The notes below the pieces were generated by a model. That model was not told where the DNA came from and ran no database searches. It saw nothing but the letters and a program-made list of their open reading frames with translations. This document shows, in pieces, positions 1 through 9,165 of a DNA stretch of 64,000 nucleotides. The first letter of the stretch is position 1, and every line of letters begins with the position of its first letter. Source of the stretch: Tannerellaceae bacterium (GTDB lineage Bacteria; Bacteroidota; Bacteroidia; Bacteroidales; Tannerellaceae); contig JAIRPK010000035.1 of the NCBI GenBank assembly GCA_031257015.1, forward strand, positions 1 through 64,000. The letters are read 5' to 3'. A program made the position numbers and the translations under genes.

Positions 1-1
1 A

Positions 2-379
2 AAAAAAGACAGCGTTGCCACGCCCGATTACAGTTATTTCCGTCTCCTGCGCGACAGTATTTATGTGGACAAGGGCAGCGAATTTATAATTCCGCAAATC
101 AACAACGACTTGTTTTATCTGAAAGAAGACAGCATTTATACGCTTGCTCGCGACTATGAGCCTTATTTTGGCATTGAAACGATTGGATATACAGAGGCGG
201 GACGTGCCCAGTCTCTACTGACGGGAACATTAATTTTAAGAGACCGCAATACAAGCAGTATTCATCTGGCATACATTACGGTTTCGTTAGATAATATATT
301 AAACGGCGGAACAATGGAAATGCAACTCTATTCCAACATTCCGTTTCATAATTTGCAATCATTATTTGGAAAAAAGTAA
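2..379 (+). CDS. Hypothetical protein, 5' end outside window
   Basis: The reading frame is open from base 2, so the gene begins upstream of the window and the GTG at 65 is probably internal. About 125 residues are visible. I do not recognise a family. The visible part is hydrophilic, with alternating short beta-like stretches and a TLILRDRNTSS segment, and it has no membrane segment. It ends 4 bp before the ATG of the next gene at 384, so the two are almost certainly co-transcribed as the tail of one operon that continues to the barrel pseudogene at 2183-3500. Confidence 0.6.
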   Translation, partial: KKDSVATPDYSYFRLLRDSIYVDKGSEFIIPQINNDLFYLKEDSIYTLARDYEPYFGIETIGYTEAGRAQSLLTGTLILRDRNTSSIHLAYITVSLDNILNGGTMEMQLYSNIPFHNLQSLFGKK

Positions 380-383
380 AAAG

Positions 384-1199
384 ATGAATATAAACAATCT
401 AAACAGGCTGAAAGCCCTAAAAATATTAGCACAGTGTAAAAAGGCTATAAGCAAATTGATGGCTGAAAGCCCGAAAGCAATAATTATTTTGTTGCTCCTT
501 GCGTTTGCGCCCTGCATTTTCGCCCCAAACGTTTTGTTGCCTGAAAGAGTAAAAGAAATAAAGGAATCTGGATGGTACTATTGGGGAGACTGTGCTGCTT
601 TTAGCGCCGATGAAGCCAAAAGTGGCGCGTTATATTATTGGAGCAAATTGAGCGAAAAAATAATAGCCGATGCAGTTAAACAATCTATCACACAGGACGA
701 AGCGCTGAAAGCGCTGGAAATGAACGCGAATTTCGACAATTTGCGGCAGGACGGCAAAGTTGTTTTGGCGTGGATAGCTAAAGGCAGCGTTTTTGTTACC
801 GTCAAAAAGCCAATAGGACAAATGCCGCCACCAGCGTCTGTTCAATCGACGAACACAGACAGAGACAGTGTGCACCCTGTTTCTTCACAGAATACAGCAA
901 TGGTACCGGTGGCAACCGACAATCCTGTTTTGCAAGAACTTTCCGCCTGCAAAAATTATAAGGACGTTCAGCGGGTGGCAAGAAACAACGGACTTGTTGC
1001 CGGCGAAAGCGCACGCGGCTTTGCCCATCCCGAAAAATGTATTATTGCCGTTTTTACGGCAGAAGACACACTGGTGGCATTGCTCGACACAGGTGGCAAT
1101 TCGCGCACCGATTTACTTTCGGGCAAAACTGTTCAAAACCCCGAACAGCATTACAAGGGCAATGGGTATAAATTACAGTATTTACAACAGAAAAAATAA
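384..1199 (+). CDS. Hypothetical single-pass membrane protein
   Basis: I chose the ATG at 384, which lies 4 bp after the upstream stop. An alternative TTG at 366 would overlap that gene. The protein has 271 residues. A basic N-terminal stretch is followed by one hydrophobic segment (about residues 30-46, AIIILLLLAFAPCIFA), which anchors it in the inner membrane with the rest outside. The middle (about 140-180) is rich in Pro, Ser, Thr and Gln and looks like a flexible linker. The C-terminal 90 residues look like a compact domain (NPVLQELSACKNYKDVQ onward). No family is recognised. It sits between two other exported proteins in a tight operon. Confidence 0.6.
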   Translation: MNINNLNRLKALKILAQCKKAISKLMAESPKAIIILLLLAFAPCIFAPNVLLPERVKEIKESGWYYWGDCAAFSADEAKSGALYYWSKLSEKIIADAVKQSITQDEALKALEMNANFDNLRQDGKVVLAWIAKGSVFVTVKKPIGQMPPPASVQSTNTDRDSVHPVSSQNTAMVPVATDNPVLQELSACKNYKDVQRVARNNGLVAGESARGFAHPEKCIIAVFTAEDTLVALLDTGGNSRTDLLSGKTVQNPEQHYKGNGYKLQYLQQKK

Positions 1200-1205
1200 A
1201 TTAGT

Positions 1206-2186
1206 ATGATATTTATCCGGTATTTCGCCACTCTTATTTTGGGCTGCCTGTTGTGCGCCCAAGCGTATGCACAGCATACAACCGAGTTTCTGTTTTCGGA
1301 AACCGCGCCTGATAACATCAGGAAAAAAATGCAAACTAATGCAGAGGCAGTGTTTGCGGAAATCAACCGTGCTTGCGAACAAAACACCGCGCTGTCGCTC
1401 TTGCTTGCAAATGTTACAGATTTTGCTATCAGCCGTATTACCAACCAATGGGCTGTAAGCCATTTCTACTGTACAAAAACAAACATTAAGGAATTGGTTT
1501 TGAAGTCATCAAATGGCTATCAAGTACGCAATATTCCGGTATGTATTGAGCGAGGCAACAAGCAGGAAGACAAATATCAGGATATGGTGATTGAATTTGA
1601 CGAAAACGGTAAAATAAGCGATTTAACTATTGCCTTGTCGCATCATCAGTATGCCAATGTGATTACCACTTCTGTTACCGACTTGCTGCGTCAAAGGCAA
1701 ATAATTCTGGATTTTGTAGAAAACTTCCGCACCGCGTATAACCGCAAGGAACTTCCCTATATAGAAAAAGTTTTCAGCGACGAGGCTTTGATTATTACCG
1801 GCAAAGAGTTAGAACGTGACGGCAGGATAATAACAACTCTAACAACAGAAGACAAGGGCGGATATATAAAGAAATTAAGAAGAATTTTCGACGGCAATTC
1901 CTATATAAATATCAAGTTCGACGAAATAAAAGTAAAGCAGGACGAAGGTAAGCCTGATTTCTATTACGTTTATTTGACACAGGATTGGAACTCTTCGACC
2001 TATTCCGACAAAGGCTGGCTGCTGTTGACTATTCAATTCAGAGGCGAAGATCACCCGCTTATTTGGGTGCGTGCATGGCAGCCATTAGATTCCGCCAATC
2101 CCGGACGACGTAGGACGACGTATAAGAGGAGAAGATATTCCTATCGAAGATTAATTCAACATAGTAATAGGAGATTAAAAACATGA
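1206..2186 (+). CDS. Exported NTF2-like protein with a frameshifted C-terminus
   Basis: A signal peptide (about residues 1-22, ending AQAYAQ) leads into a secreted domain. Residues from about 160 (RQRQIILDFVENFRTAYN and VFSDEALIITGKE) resemble the SnoaL/NTF2-like domain found in many exported Bacteroides proteins. The expected ending is not read. At 2103-2122 the 10-bp unit GGACGACGTA is present twice in tandem, which shifts the frame and replaces the tail with an Arg-rich sequence. Removing one copy gives a tail ending RGEDIPIED and a stop at 2152-2154, which would also remove the 4-bp overlap with the next gene. Function is unknown. It may still fold, because only the last 28 residues are affected. 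Confidence 0.65.
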   Translation: MIFIRYFATLILGCLLCAQAYAQHTTEFLFSETAPDNIRKKMQTNAEAVFAEINRACEQNTALSLLLANVTDFAISRITNQWAVSHFYCTKTNIKELVLKSSNGYQVRNIPVCIERGNKQEDKYQDMVIEFDENGKISDLTIALSHHQYANVITTSVTDLLRQRQIILDFVENFRTAYNRKELPYIEKVFSDEALIITGKELERDGRIITTLTTEDKGGYIKKLRRIFDGNSYINIKFDEIKVKQDEGKPDFYYVYLTQDWNSSTYSDKGWLLLTIQFRGEDHPLIWVRAWQPLDSANPGRRRTTYKRRRYSYRRLIQHSNRRLKT

Positions 2187-3500
2187 AAAAGATTATTATT
2201 ATTATTTCAGTATTAGCCTTTTTTACAGGCAATATGTTTTCACAAAACGTATTAAAAGAGTTTGAGGTTATCCGCGAAGACAGGAAGGATGGGGCGATAT
2301 ATGCGCAATGTATGCCTGAAGATGGCGTACTTGTGTTTAACACTACGATTTCTGACTTGGATTTTGTCATCATCAATGCACCAAACCGCTTAAAAAACAA
2401 AAAACGGAATTTGACGCAATAAAAAATCGCTGTGTGCTTTGTGTGCAAAAAACAGACCCTGACGAAGACCTGAATGGCACTCACAGTACCATATTTCTAT
2501 TGCAGGAAGCGATTTCCGTGCATATCGCCTGACGGTGGAAAATGTTAATCCCGGCGCGGGCAATGCGCAAAATTTTCGCATATTATCCAAAGATAAAGCA
2601 GAAATAACAGTATTGGGAGCTGATGGAAAAATATTGCCGAACGCCGTCGTAACAATATATAAAAAAGAAAACAATACGCGACATCCACTGTCTTCTGCAA
2701 AAAGTGATGCCAAAGGATTTTGTGAAATAATCATACCGGATGATGATAGGTCATTCTGGATAGTCAATCATACAGAGTATGAAGAACAGCGAATAGATGC
2801 TATCAAACCTGGCGACAGAAGAACAGTAACGATGATTAAAATAGTCCACGAAAACAGGTTCCATTTCGGCTTAGTCGGCGGTTTAAGCATTGCCATCCAA
2901 CTATCCGATTCGTGGCTTTACGAAGAAGACAAACCCCCGCAATTAGGTTTTGCCAGAGGTCTGCTTTTGGAATACAAATTTACCAAATGGCTGTCTTTCC
3001 AGCCCGAATTGCTATTTGTGATGAAAGGCGCTATCGGCAAGGCACATACAAGCGATCATTATATCGACAATGGAACAGGCAATTATTTGTCGGATGTGCA
3101 AGTAAAAGATACCATGCGCATCAATTATTTTGAATTGCTGTTGAATCTGGTTTTTAACATACCTCTTAAAGAAGACAATATTTATCTTGTTGTCGGAGGA
3201 GGATATTATCTTGCTTACGGAGTATATGAAAAATTGAAATTTGGACCGAGTAAAGAAGGCTTTTCTTTCGATAAAGATACAGAAGAAATTTTTTCTGGCG
3301 ACACCAAAATTTTAAATCCATTCGATCAAGGAATTAATTGTCTGCTCGGACTTCGATTTAAGCTGGGCGTTGATGATTCGGGATTGTTTATAAGAGCCGG
3401 ATACTCATATAGTCTGAACAATATGGCTGCCAGTAAGGGCGAAAGGTTTGCAAGTTTTTAAAATAACTGTTTCACTATTTCGTTGGGATACTACTTTTAA
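2183..3500 (+). pseudogene. Outer-membrane beta-barrel protein, decayed (two frameshifts and one nonsense codon)
   Basis: The gene starts with a signal peptide (MKKIIIIISVLAFF...SQN). The frame is lost first near 2390-2410 in an A-rich run. It continues in another frame (EFDAIKNRCVLCVQKT onward) and is lost again near 2505, where CAGGAAGC looks like CAGGGAAGC minus one G. From 2535 it reads through a small carboxypeptidase-regulatory-like domain (about 2600-2820) into a PorT-like barrel. At 3459 a TAA stands where the paralogue at 56940-58394 has AAA (Lys). Beyond it the same frame continues NNCFTISLGYYF and stops at 3498, so the nonsense codon removes the aromatic C-terminal signal needed for barrel insertion. 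Shared segments with the paralogue include LSDSW, LSFQPEL and YYLAYGV. Confidence 0.85.
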
Positions 3501-3669
3501 TGAATATTATAAATATAAAATTAAGTAATACAAAATGAATAATATATAGCCGTTCTGATTATGGGTTGGATAAGAAAACAGAATTTTTTACCTTTCGGTT
3601 GGCTTTAATTTCTTAAAAGAATCTATTTCGGTAATGACACGGTAAATCGTAAAAGATGCGAAACATTAA

Positions 3670-3700
3670 AAAAAATCCTGCTCTCGTGGCGGGATTTTTT
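3670..3700 (+). terminator. Rho-independent terminator
   Basis: A 12-bp stem (AAAAAATCCTGC pairing with GCGGGATTTTTT, one wobble) encloses a 7-nt loop and ends in six T. It lies 170 bp after the end of the barrel pseudogene and probably ends that operon. The A/T symmetry would let it work in both directions. Confidence 0.75.
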
Positions 3701-3937
3701 GTTTGCTGCAAAATATTTTAATCTGTTTCACCTCAAGAAACGGGGCAATACACTTGCTAAGCAGGAAAAGCGATGTAAAAAAATATCAACCGCTCAATTT
3801 TTATTTCTGTTATTTTTCAATAAATTAATCTTTGTTCCCTTTGTTTATCTAAACATAAAGGTATATTTCAAGAATAAAAAAGCTGTTTATCAGATAAAAA
3901 AAAGAAAAATATACGCATGGAATATCGAAGAATTTAG

Positions 3938-3945
3938 TATCTTTG
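3938..3945 (+). promoter_or_regulatory. Bacteroidetes -7 box TATCTTTG
   Basis: This is an exact match to TAnnTTTG followed by C. No convincing TTTG -33 element is seen at the usual 19-nt spacing. It could start a long glyA leader of about 340 nt or a short untranslated RNA. Confidence 0.4.
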
Positions 3946-4254
3946 CAATCTAGAGTTATTTGATAGTATTGCACTGCAAGACGCTGAAATATGCATGGTT
4001 TCAAATCGTTACTTTCCATTCTCAAATATTCTACAAAGTGATTATTTCTTAGTTAGTTGGGAGTAACTGATTAAAATCTAAAATAGAAACAATGTTTTTC
4101 CGTAAATATTCGTCACTGTAAAAGCCAGAACCGTAAAGGTTGAATGTGAGAATATTTTTACGTACAATTCTGCAAGAAAGGCTTCGGGAAAAATCTTTCT
4201 GGCCAACTTGGCGAATCTCATTCTGGTAAATTCCATAATCATCTTATTTTTCCT

Positions 4255-4262
4255 TATTTTTG
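4255..4262 (+). promoter_or_regulatory. -7 box TATTTTTG for glyA
   Basis: A TAnnTTTG match lies 34 bp before the glyA ATG. It is the closest candidate promoter. The -33 position is not well conserved. Confidence 0.45.
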
Positions 4263-4296
4263 CCTCAATTCATATCCAATACATATAAATATAATA

Positions 4297-5577
4297 ATGA
4301 ATAGAGACAAAATTATTTTCGATATAATCGAAAAAGAGGCACAAAGGCAGATGAAGGGCATCGAACTTATTGCGTCCGAGAATTTCGTTAGCCCACAAGT
4401 AATGGAAGCAATGGGCAGCGTGCTCACCAATAAATACGCTGAAGGCTATCCAAACAAGCGTTATTATGGCGGATGCGAAGTGGTTGATGAAAGTGAAAGT
4501 CTGGCTATCGAACGCCTCAAGAAGCTTTTCGGAGCTGCATGGGTAAATGTTCAGCCTCATTCCGGAGCGCAGGCAAATGCTGCTGTATTCTTGACGGTTC
4601 TTAATCCAGGAGATACGTTTATGGGGCTAAATCTGTCGCACGGAGGACACTTATCTCATGGTTCGCCTGTAAATAGTTCCGGGATTCTTTACAAGGCCAT
4701 ATCGTATAATGTAAAAGAAGACACCGGGAGAATTGATTATGATGAGATGGAGGCGACTGCCGTGCGCGAACGCCCAAAGCTTATTGTCGGTGGAGGCTCT
4801 GCTTACTCTCGCGAATGGGATTATGAGCGGATGCGTAACATTGCTGATTGCTGTGGGGCTTTGCTCATGGTTGATATGGCTCATCCTGCCGGGCTGATTG
4901 CTGCCGGACTGCTTAATAATCCGTTGAAACATGCGCACGTCGTGACATCCACCACTCATAAGACGCTTCGCGGTCCCAGAGGAGGCATTATTTTGATGGG
5001 ACAGAATTTTGAGAATCCCTGGGGCAAAACTACGCCGAAGGGAGAGATTAAACTCATGTCGCAACTGCTTGATTCTGCCGTATTCCCAGGTATACAGGGA
5101 GGCCCTCTGGAACATGTTATTGCAGCCAAGGCTGTCTCTTTTGCCGAAGCGCTCGAACATGACTTCTCCGTTTATCAGGAACAAGTGCAAAAAAATGCTC
5201 AGGCGATGGCGAATGTTTTTATCGATAAAGGATACAAAATCATTTCCGGAGGGACCGATAATCATAGTATGTTGATAGATTTGCGTGCCAAATTTGCTGA
5301 TTTAACAGGAAAGGCTGCCGAAAATGCCCTCGTATGCGCGGATATTACCGTGAACAAGAACATGGTGCCTTTTGATTCTCGTTCGGCTTTCCAAACTTCC
5401 GGCATACGTATCGGTACGCCGGCTATTTCAACACGGGGCGCCAAGGAGGGTCTTATGGGCGAGATTGTCGAACTTATAGACACTGTCCTCTCTGCTCCGC
5501 AAGATGAGAAAGTCATTTCATCCGTCCGGGCAGAAGTGAATAGGCGAATGAAAGAATATCCGCTTTTTGCATGGTAA
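4297..5577 (+). CDS. glyA: Serine hydroxymethyltransferase
   Basis: The 426-residue PLP enzyme interconverts serine and glycine and loads one-carbon units onto tetrahydrofolate in the cytoplasm. The length is normal for bacterial GlyA. Diagnostic segments include [13 protein letters not shown] near residue 20, the [13 protein letters not shown] substrate region, the VDMAHPAGL segment with the PLP-interacting Asp and His, and [12 protein letters not shown] near residue 220 carrying the PLP lysine. The gene stands alone on the plus strand and faces the S9 peptidase gene across a shared terminator. Confidence 0.98.
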   Translation: MNRDKIIFDIIEKEAQRQMKGIELIASENFVSPQVMEAMGSVLTNKYAEGYPNKRYYGGCEVVDESESLAIERLKKLFGAAWVNVQPHSGAQANAAVFLTVLNPGDTFMGLNLSHGGHLSHGSPVNSSGILYKAISYNVKEDTGRIDYDEMEATAVRERPKLIVGGGSAYSREWDYERMRNIADCCGALLMVDMAHPAGLIAAGLLNNPLKHAHVVTSTTHKTLRGPRGGIILMGQNFENPWGKTTPKGEIKLMSQLLDSAVFPGIQGGPLEHVIAAKAVSFAEALEHDFSVYQEQVQKNAQAMANVFIDKGYKIISGGTDNHSMLIDLRAKFADLTGKAAENALVCADITVNKNMVPFDSRSAFQTSGIRIGTPAISTRGAKEGLMGEIVELIDTVLSAPQDEKVISSVRAEVNRRMKEYPLFAW

Positions 5578-5612
5578 GGGTGGTTGATATGTAATTAATC
5601 TCAAAAGAGAAA

Positions 5613-5643
5613 AGGCGGAATGGTAAACAAATCCATTCCGTCT
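5613..5643. terminator. Bidirectional terminator between glyA and the S9 peptidase gene
   Basis: An 11-bp stem (AGGCGGAATGG with CCATTCCGTCT, one wobble) encloses a 9-nt loop. On the minus strand it is followed by a T-rich run (TTTTCTCTTTT), which suits the end of the peptidase operon. On the plus strand the tail is weaker. Confidence 0.65.
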
Positions 5644-5663
5644 CTTCAATTATTGTTCGCTTG

Positions 5664-7628
5664 TTATTTCAGAACTTCGCTTTGAAGGAAGTCAAAATAT
5701 TCGGCATAAAGCTTACGGTTGTTTTCCGTCCCTTTGATGCCGTGCCCCAGGCCGGAAAACTCAACATAGCGATACGGTTTTCCCAATTCTTTCAGTTTTT
5801 CTGCCATGAAACGCGAGCCTCCTATGTCAACACGATTATCATGGTTGCCGTGCAATAGAAGTATTGGGCCGGATATTCGCTCCGCGTGTGTAATTGGGGA
5901 GCGATCTACCAGCCGCAACGAGTCCCTGTCTGGATCGCCGGCTTCTAACGCTGTCCAGTCCGGGATATTGCTATGGCGGTGCTGCCAGATGATGTCACAG
6001 AAGCCAGCCGTCTCAATTCCGAAACCGAAGAAGAACGCGGCTTTATGGCCGTTCACTTCGCCGGGGAAGGTCATCAGTCGCATCGTTGCATATCCGCCGT
6101 GGCTCATGCCAAAAACGCCGATTCGGCTTGGGGGAATATTCAATTCCTTCGAGATATATTGGGCGGCATAAATGATGTCTATAATCTCGTCTCCACCCAA
6201 ATCGCCGTCATTCATTGCTGCAAATTCGCGACCGAAACCAGCACTGCCTCGCGGCGAAGGACTAAGGACATATATGCCCGCTTGCGCAAGAATCTGGTAT
6301 CCCGTATTGTAACGATTTTCGCCTCCGTAGAAGGATTCGATCATAACCAGCTCCTTTTCTGCGGGCAGCGGTGTCGTTGGTTTGTATAAATAGGCATGGA
6401 GCAGGCGTTGACGACCGGTTGCGGAATCAATATCGAATGTTGGTATTTCTAGGCGTTTAACCGTGGATTGTACTAACTCTTTCTTTAATTCAGCTGGAAC
6501 GCTTATCTTTTCCGTTAGCGTAATACCTTCAGCTTCTACCTCGCCTTCGAGCAATTGGAAAAGTTCTGTCGTAGAACCTGCTATTAAAATGGCACGATTC
6601 CTGTTTGTTGTCCCAATTTGCAGCCGGAATGAAGATGGCTGACGGAATTTCACCTCTTTTGTTTCGGCGTCCATAAGCGTGAGCATGGTTTCGATTGGAT
6701 TACTTTGGAGAAGCAGAATATGCCGTTTGCCGGCGACTGTAAGATAAGCGGCATCGTCAACGTTTTGGGTATAAAATGTCAACTGCTTAACAGATTTGTC
6801 CACCAGCCTGAAGCTGTATAGATTGGCATACCCGTCTTGGTCGGACAAGAAAATACATTCGTCGGACGCTGCCCATTCTCCCAGAGCTTGACAACCGCTC
6901 AAGCTGGCCGCCCTGCTGCTGTCCGTGAGGAGCGTGGGTGCTTTTGTCTGCAAATCAACATATACAAGATTTGTATATGTTCGATCTATCCCCTTTAAGG
7001 CCAAAAGTGTAAGGCCTTTTTCTTCCGGTTGCCAGTTAATGTCGCTCCATGTGAAGCGAAATGTTGGTGTATCTTGACAGACCAGTTCGTCCTTGCCGGA
7101 CTGAAGGTCAAGGATGCGGAGTTCGTCGAGCCGTTCTTCGTTCTGTCCAAGACGAGCAACATAAGCAATTTTTGTGCGTGCCGGGTTGAATTCCCACGCA
7201 TAGATGTAAGGAACATCCGTCAGCTTTTCGGCGGTATCTCCACCGAGGTTTGCGCGGTAAATGTTGATTATCTCGTCGTTGTTTTCGTCGCCGATCCAAT
7301 AAATAAAGCCATCTACTGCATTGTAGCGTGGCGACCAGCAGTTACGGGTAGCAAAATTGATTCCAGCAGCGTTCTGAGCATTTCGGAGGTCGGCTTCCGG
7401 ACTGATTTCCAGCCACTGCAAACGGTTTTCATTTCCGCTCTTAAAGAAAAAGAGCTTTTGCCCGTCTTTATCAACAGAAAACTGTTGATAAGGGAAGCCT
7501 TCAAAGTATGGGGCAAGACTAATGTTACGCCCCTCAAATTGAAGGGTCAGCCGGTCGCTGGCCGCTTTGTCTTTGTTAGTGCAACCGACGAGCAGAGCTA
7601 TGATGATAATATTTACCAGGTTCTTCAT
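5664..7628 (-). CDS. S9 family prolyl-oligopeptidase-like lipoprotein
   Basis: A lipoprotein signal (LLVGC, Cys at 16) places this 654-residue serine peptidase on the periplasmic side or cell surface. An N-terminal WD-like propeller (about 40-400) covers an alpha/beta hydrolase domain. The catalytic triad can be read as Ser509 in GMSHGG, Asp597 in HGNHDNRVD and His629 in GLGHG. S9 enzymes cleave short peptides, often after proline, or act as dipeptidyl-peptidases, but the exact specificity cannot be read here. It is the third gene of a susC-susD-peptidase operon (13-bp gap from susD), which suggests that the imported substrate is a peptide or glycopeptide. Confidence 0.9.
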   Translation of the reverse strand: MKNLVNIIIIALLVGCTNKDKAASDRLTLQFEGRNISLAPYFEGFPYQQFSVDKDGQKLFFFKSGNENRLQWLEISPEADLRNAQNAAGINFATRNCWSPRYNAVDGFIYWIGDENNDEIINIYRANLGGDTAEKLTDVPYIYAWEFNPARTKIAYVARLGQNEERLDELRILDLQSGKDELVCQDTPTFRFTWSDINWQPEEKGLTLLALKGIDRTYTNLVYVDLQTKAPTLLTDSSRAASLSGCQALGEWAASDECIFLSDQDGYANLYSFRLVDKSVKQLTFYTQNVDDAAYLTVAGKRHILLLQSNPIETMLTLMDAETKEVKFRQPSSFRLQIGTTNRNRAILIAGSTTELFQLLEGEVEAEGITLTEKISVPAELKKELVQSTVKRLEIPTFDIDSATGRQRLLHAYLYKPTTPLPAEKELVMIESFYGGENRYNTGYQILAQAGIYVLSPSPRGSAGFGREFAAMNDGDLGGDEIIDIIYAAQYISKELNIPPSRIGVFGMSHGGYATMRLMTFPGEVNGHKAAFFFGFGIETAGFCDIIWQHRHSNIPDWTALEAGDPDRDSLRLVDRSPITHAERISGPILLLHGNHDNRVDIGGSRFMAEKLKELGKPYRYVEFSGLGHGIKGTENNRKLYAEYFDFLQSEVLK

Positions 7629-7641
7629 ATAATATGTTTAT

Positions 7642-9147
7642 TTAATTGCGCCAATACTCGTTTTGATCAGCAGAGGTTGCGTTCTTATTGTAATCGAGTT
7701 CGTCGAGAGGGATGGGAAACATCATGCGTGGGTTGTTGGGGGGGAGGTTTTTGACATTTGTCCAATGCTCATCGCCGGTACGTTCTAGGGGTTTTTGCAA
7801 GCGTTTGATGTCGGGGAGGGCAAAGCCTTCGCCGTAGAGTTCTCGCCTGCGCTCTTTCCATACTTCGTCGATGGAGGCTTCGGTGGACAGTGTTCCGCCG
7901 CGCTTGGATTGCAGAGCATTGAGGACTTCGAGGGCTTTAGGATTGTTTTTACGGACGAGACATTCAGCTTCGATTAGGTAGGCTTCGGCGGTGCGGGCCA
8001 TGGGATAATCTGCTATTCCGAGTGAACCTTTGGAGGAATATTTGGAAGTAAAAAGACCGTCTTTCTCGTCAATGTAGAATGGGAAGAGGGCACGGCAATC
8101 GTCTTTACCATAAAGGGCTGCAAAAGACCATGTGATGCGAACGGTGCTATAACCGGTCATCCAATCAACAGCATTGGCGGCAAGGTAATCGTATGTGACT
8201 TTGCTTCCATAGTCTTCTGTTCCAAATGTAGAAGCTGGGTCTTTAAACGTTGCTGCATGGTAAAAAGATGGAATGGAAGCATATATATTGGATGTTTCGG
8301 GTACGAAATTGAAAGCCCATAACCATTCACTGTTGGCTGTGTTGAAACCTGATTGGTATTCTTCTTTGCTCATGAGGTTTGTACCGTCGAAGTTTGCGCA
8401 GGCTGCTTCGGCATATTTTTGCGCATTCTCGTAATCGCCCATGTCGAGGTATGTGCGGGCAAGGAGGAGGGCGGTATTGGTCTTGTTAATGAAGTAATTG
8501 CTTGTTGACGTGCAATTCTGGTAGGCATAAGTGAAGTCGGCTATGATTTGGCTGAGAGATTCTCTCAAGTTCGAGCGGGGCACGTTGTTGCCGTCAGCAC
8601 TACCGGACGTGAGTCGGAGGAATAGTCCTTGTCCTGCATCGCCGGCTGCTGTGTAGGCCGGACAGAAGAGGTGGTAGAGATTGAGGAAGTTGTATGCCCT
8701 TATGCCATAGGCTTGTGCAACTATGTCTTCGCATCCTGCAGGGAGTTTGTCGGCATTATTAATTAACAGGTTTGCCTGGTCGATGGCGCGATAGGCGTAT
8801 CTCCACAAGTAGGCTGCGTAGGCACTCCACCATCCGTCCACAGTTCTGGGGTATTGTATGTAGTTATAAGCGTACATGAGCCAGTTGTAGGTGGAGAATC
8901 CGTATGCTCCGTCGGTTATCTTGATGTCGTTGCCCATTACATCAAGTGAGATTTCGCCGATGGTGAGGTAGCGGTAGTCGCCTGTTTGAGCGTAGGCGCC
9001 CATGAGGACTGTGTTCGCTGTTTCCTTGGATGTAAGTATGGTTTCATCGGAGAGGGATGTAGCGGGGACCTGAAAGAGGTCGTCGTCTGAGCAGGCATTG
9101 CTGATGAGGGCTATGAGAGCGATGAGAAGTATGTTTTTTGTATTCAT
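7642..9147 (-). CDS. SusD/RagB family nutrient-binding lipoprotein
   Basis: The 501-residue surface lipoprotein (signal ending ISNAC, Cys at 19) is the lid and substrate-binding partner of the adjacent SusC-type channel. The alpha-helical TPR-like core shows the typical segments AYGIRAYNFLNLYHLF and EERRRELYGEGFALPDIKR-like text near the C-terminus (KERRRELYGEGF). The start lies 18 bp after susC. A downstream peptidase rather than a glycoside hydrolase points to a peptide-type substrate, as in RagAB of Porphyromonas, but this is inference. Confidence 0.93.
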   Translation of the reverse strand: MNTKNILLIALIALISNACSDDDLFQVPATSLSDETILTSKETANTVLMGAYAQTGDYRYLTIGEISLDVMGNDIKITDGAYGFSTYNWLMYAYNYIQYPRTVDGWWSAYAAYLWRYAYRAIDQANLLINNADKLPAGCEDIVAQAYGIRAYNFLNLYHLFCPAYTAAGDAGQGLFLRLTSGSADGNNVPRSNLRESLSQIIADFTYAYQNCTSTSNYFINKTNTALLLARTYLDMGDYENAQKYAEAACANFDGTNLMSKEEYQSGFNTANSEWLWAFNFVPETSNIYASIPSFYHAATFKDPASTFGTEDYGSKVTYDYLAANAVDWMTGYSTVRITWSFAALYGKDDCRALFPFYIDEKDGLFTSKYSSKGSLGIADYPMARTAEAYLIEAECLVRKNNPKALEVLNALQSKRGGTLSTEASIDEVWKERRRELYGEGFALPDIKRLQKPLERTGDEHWTNVKNLPPNNPRMMFPIPLDELDYNKNATSADQNEYWRN

Positions 9148-9165
9148 TTCTGATTTCGTTTGATG

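Larger units (their letters stand above)
3501..4296. other. Intergenic region upstream of glyA
   Basis: This stretch holds the terminator at 3670-3700, a TATCTTTG box at 3938-3945 and a second -7 box just before glyA. An open frame at 3699-3953 is Lys/Phe-rich with no ribosome site or recognisable features, and I regard it as chance. Between the two promoter boxes I see no tRNA and no riboswitch I can name. Confidence 0.5.

Noticed and set aside
3699..3953. 84-codon plus-strand open frame before glyA
   Set aside because: Starts inside a terminator, is Lys/Phe/Ile-rich as expected from AT-rich DNA, and has no recognisable feature.
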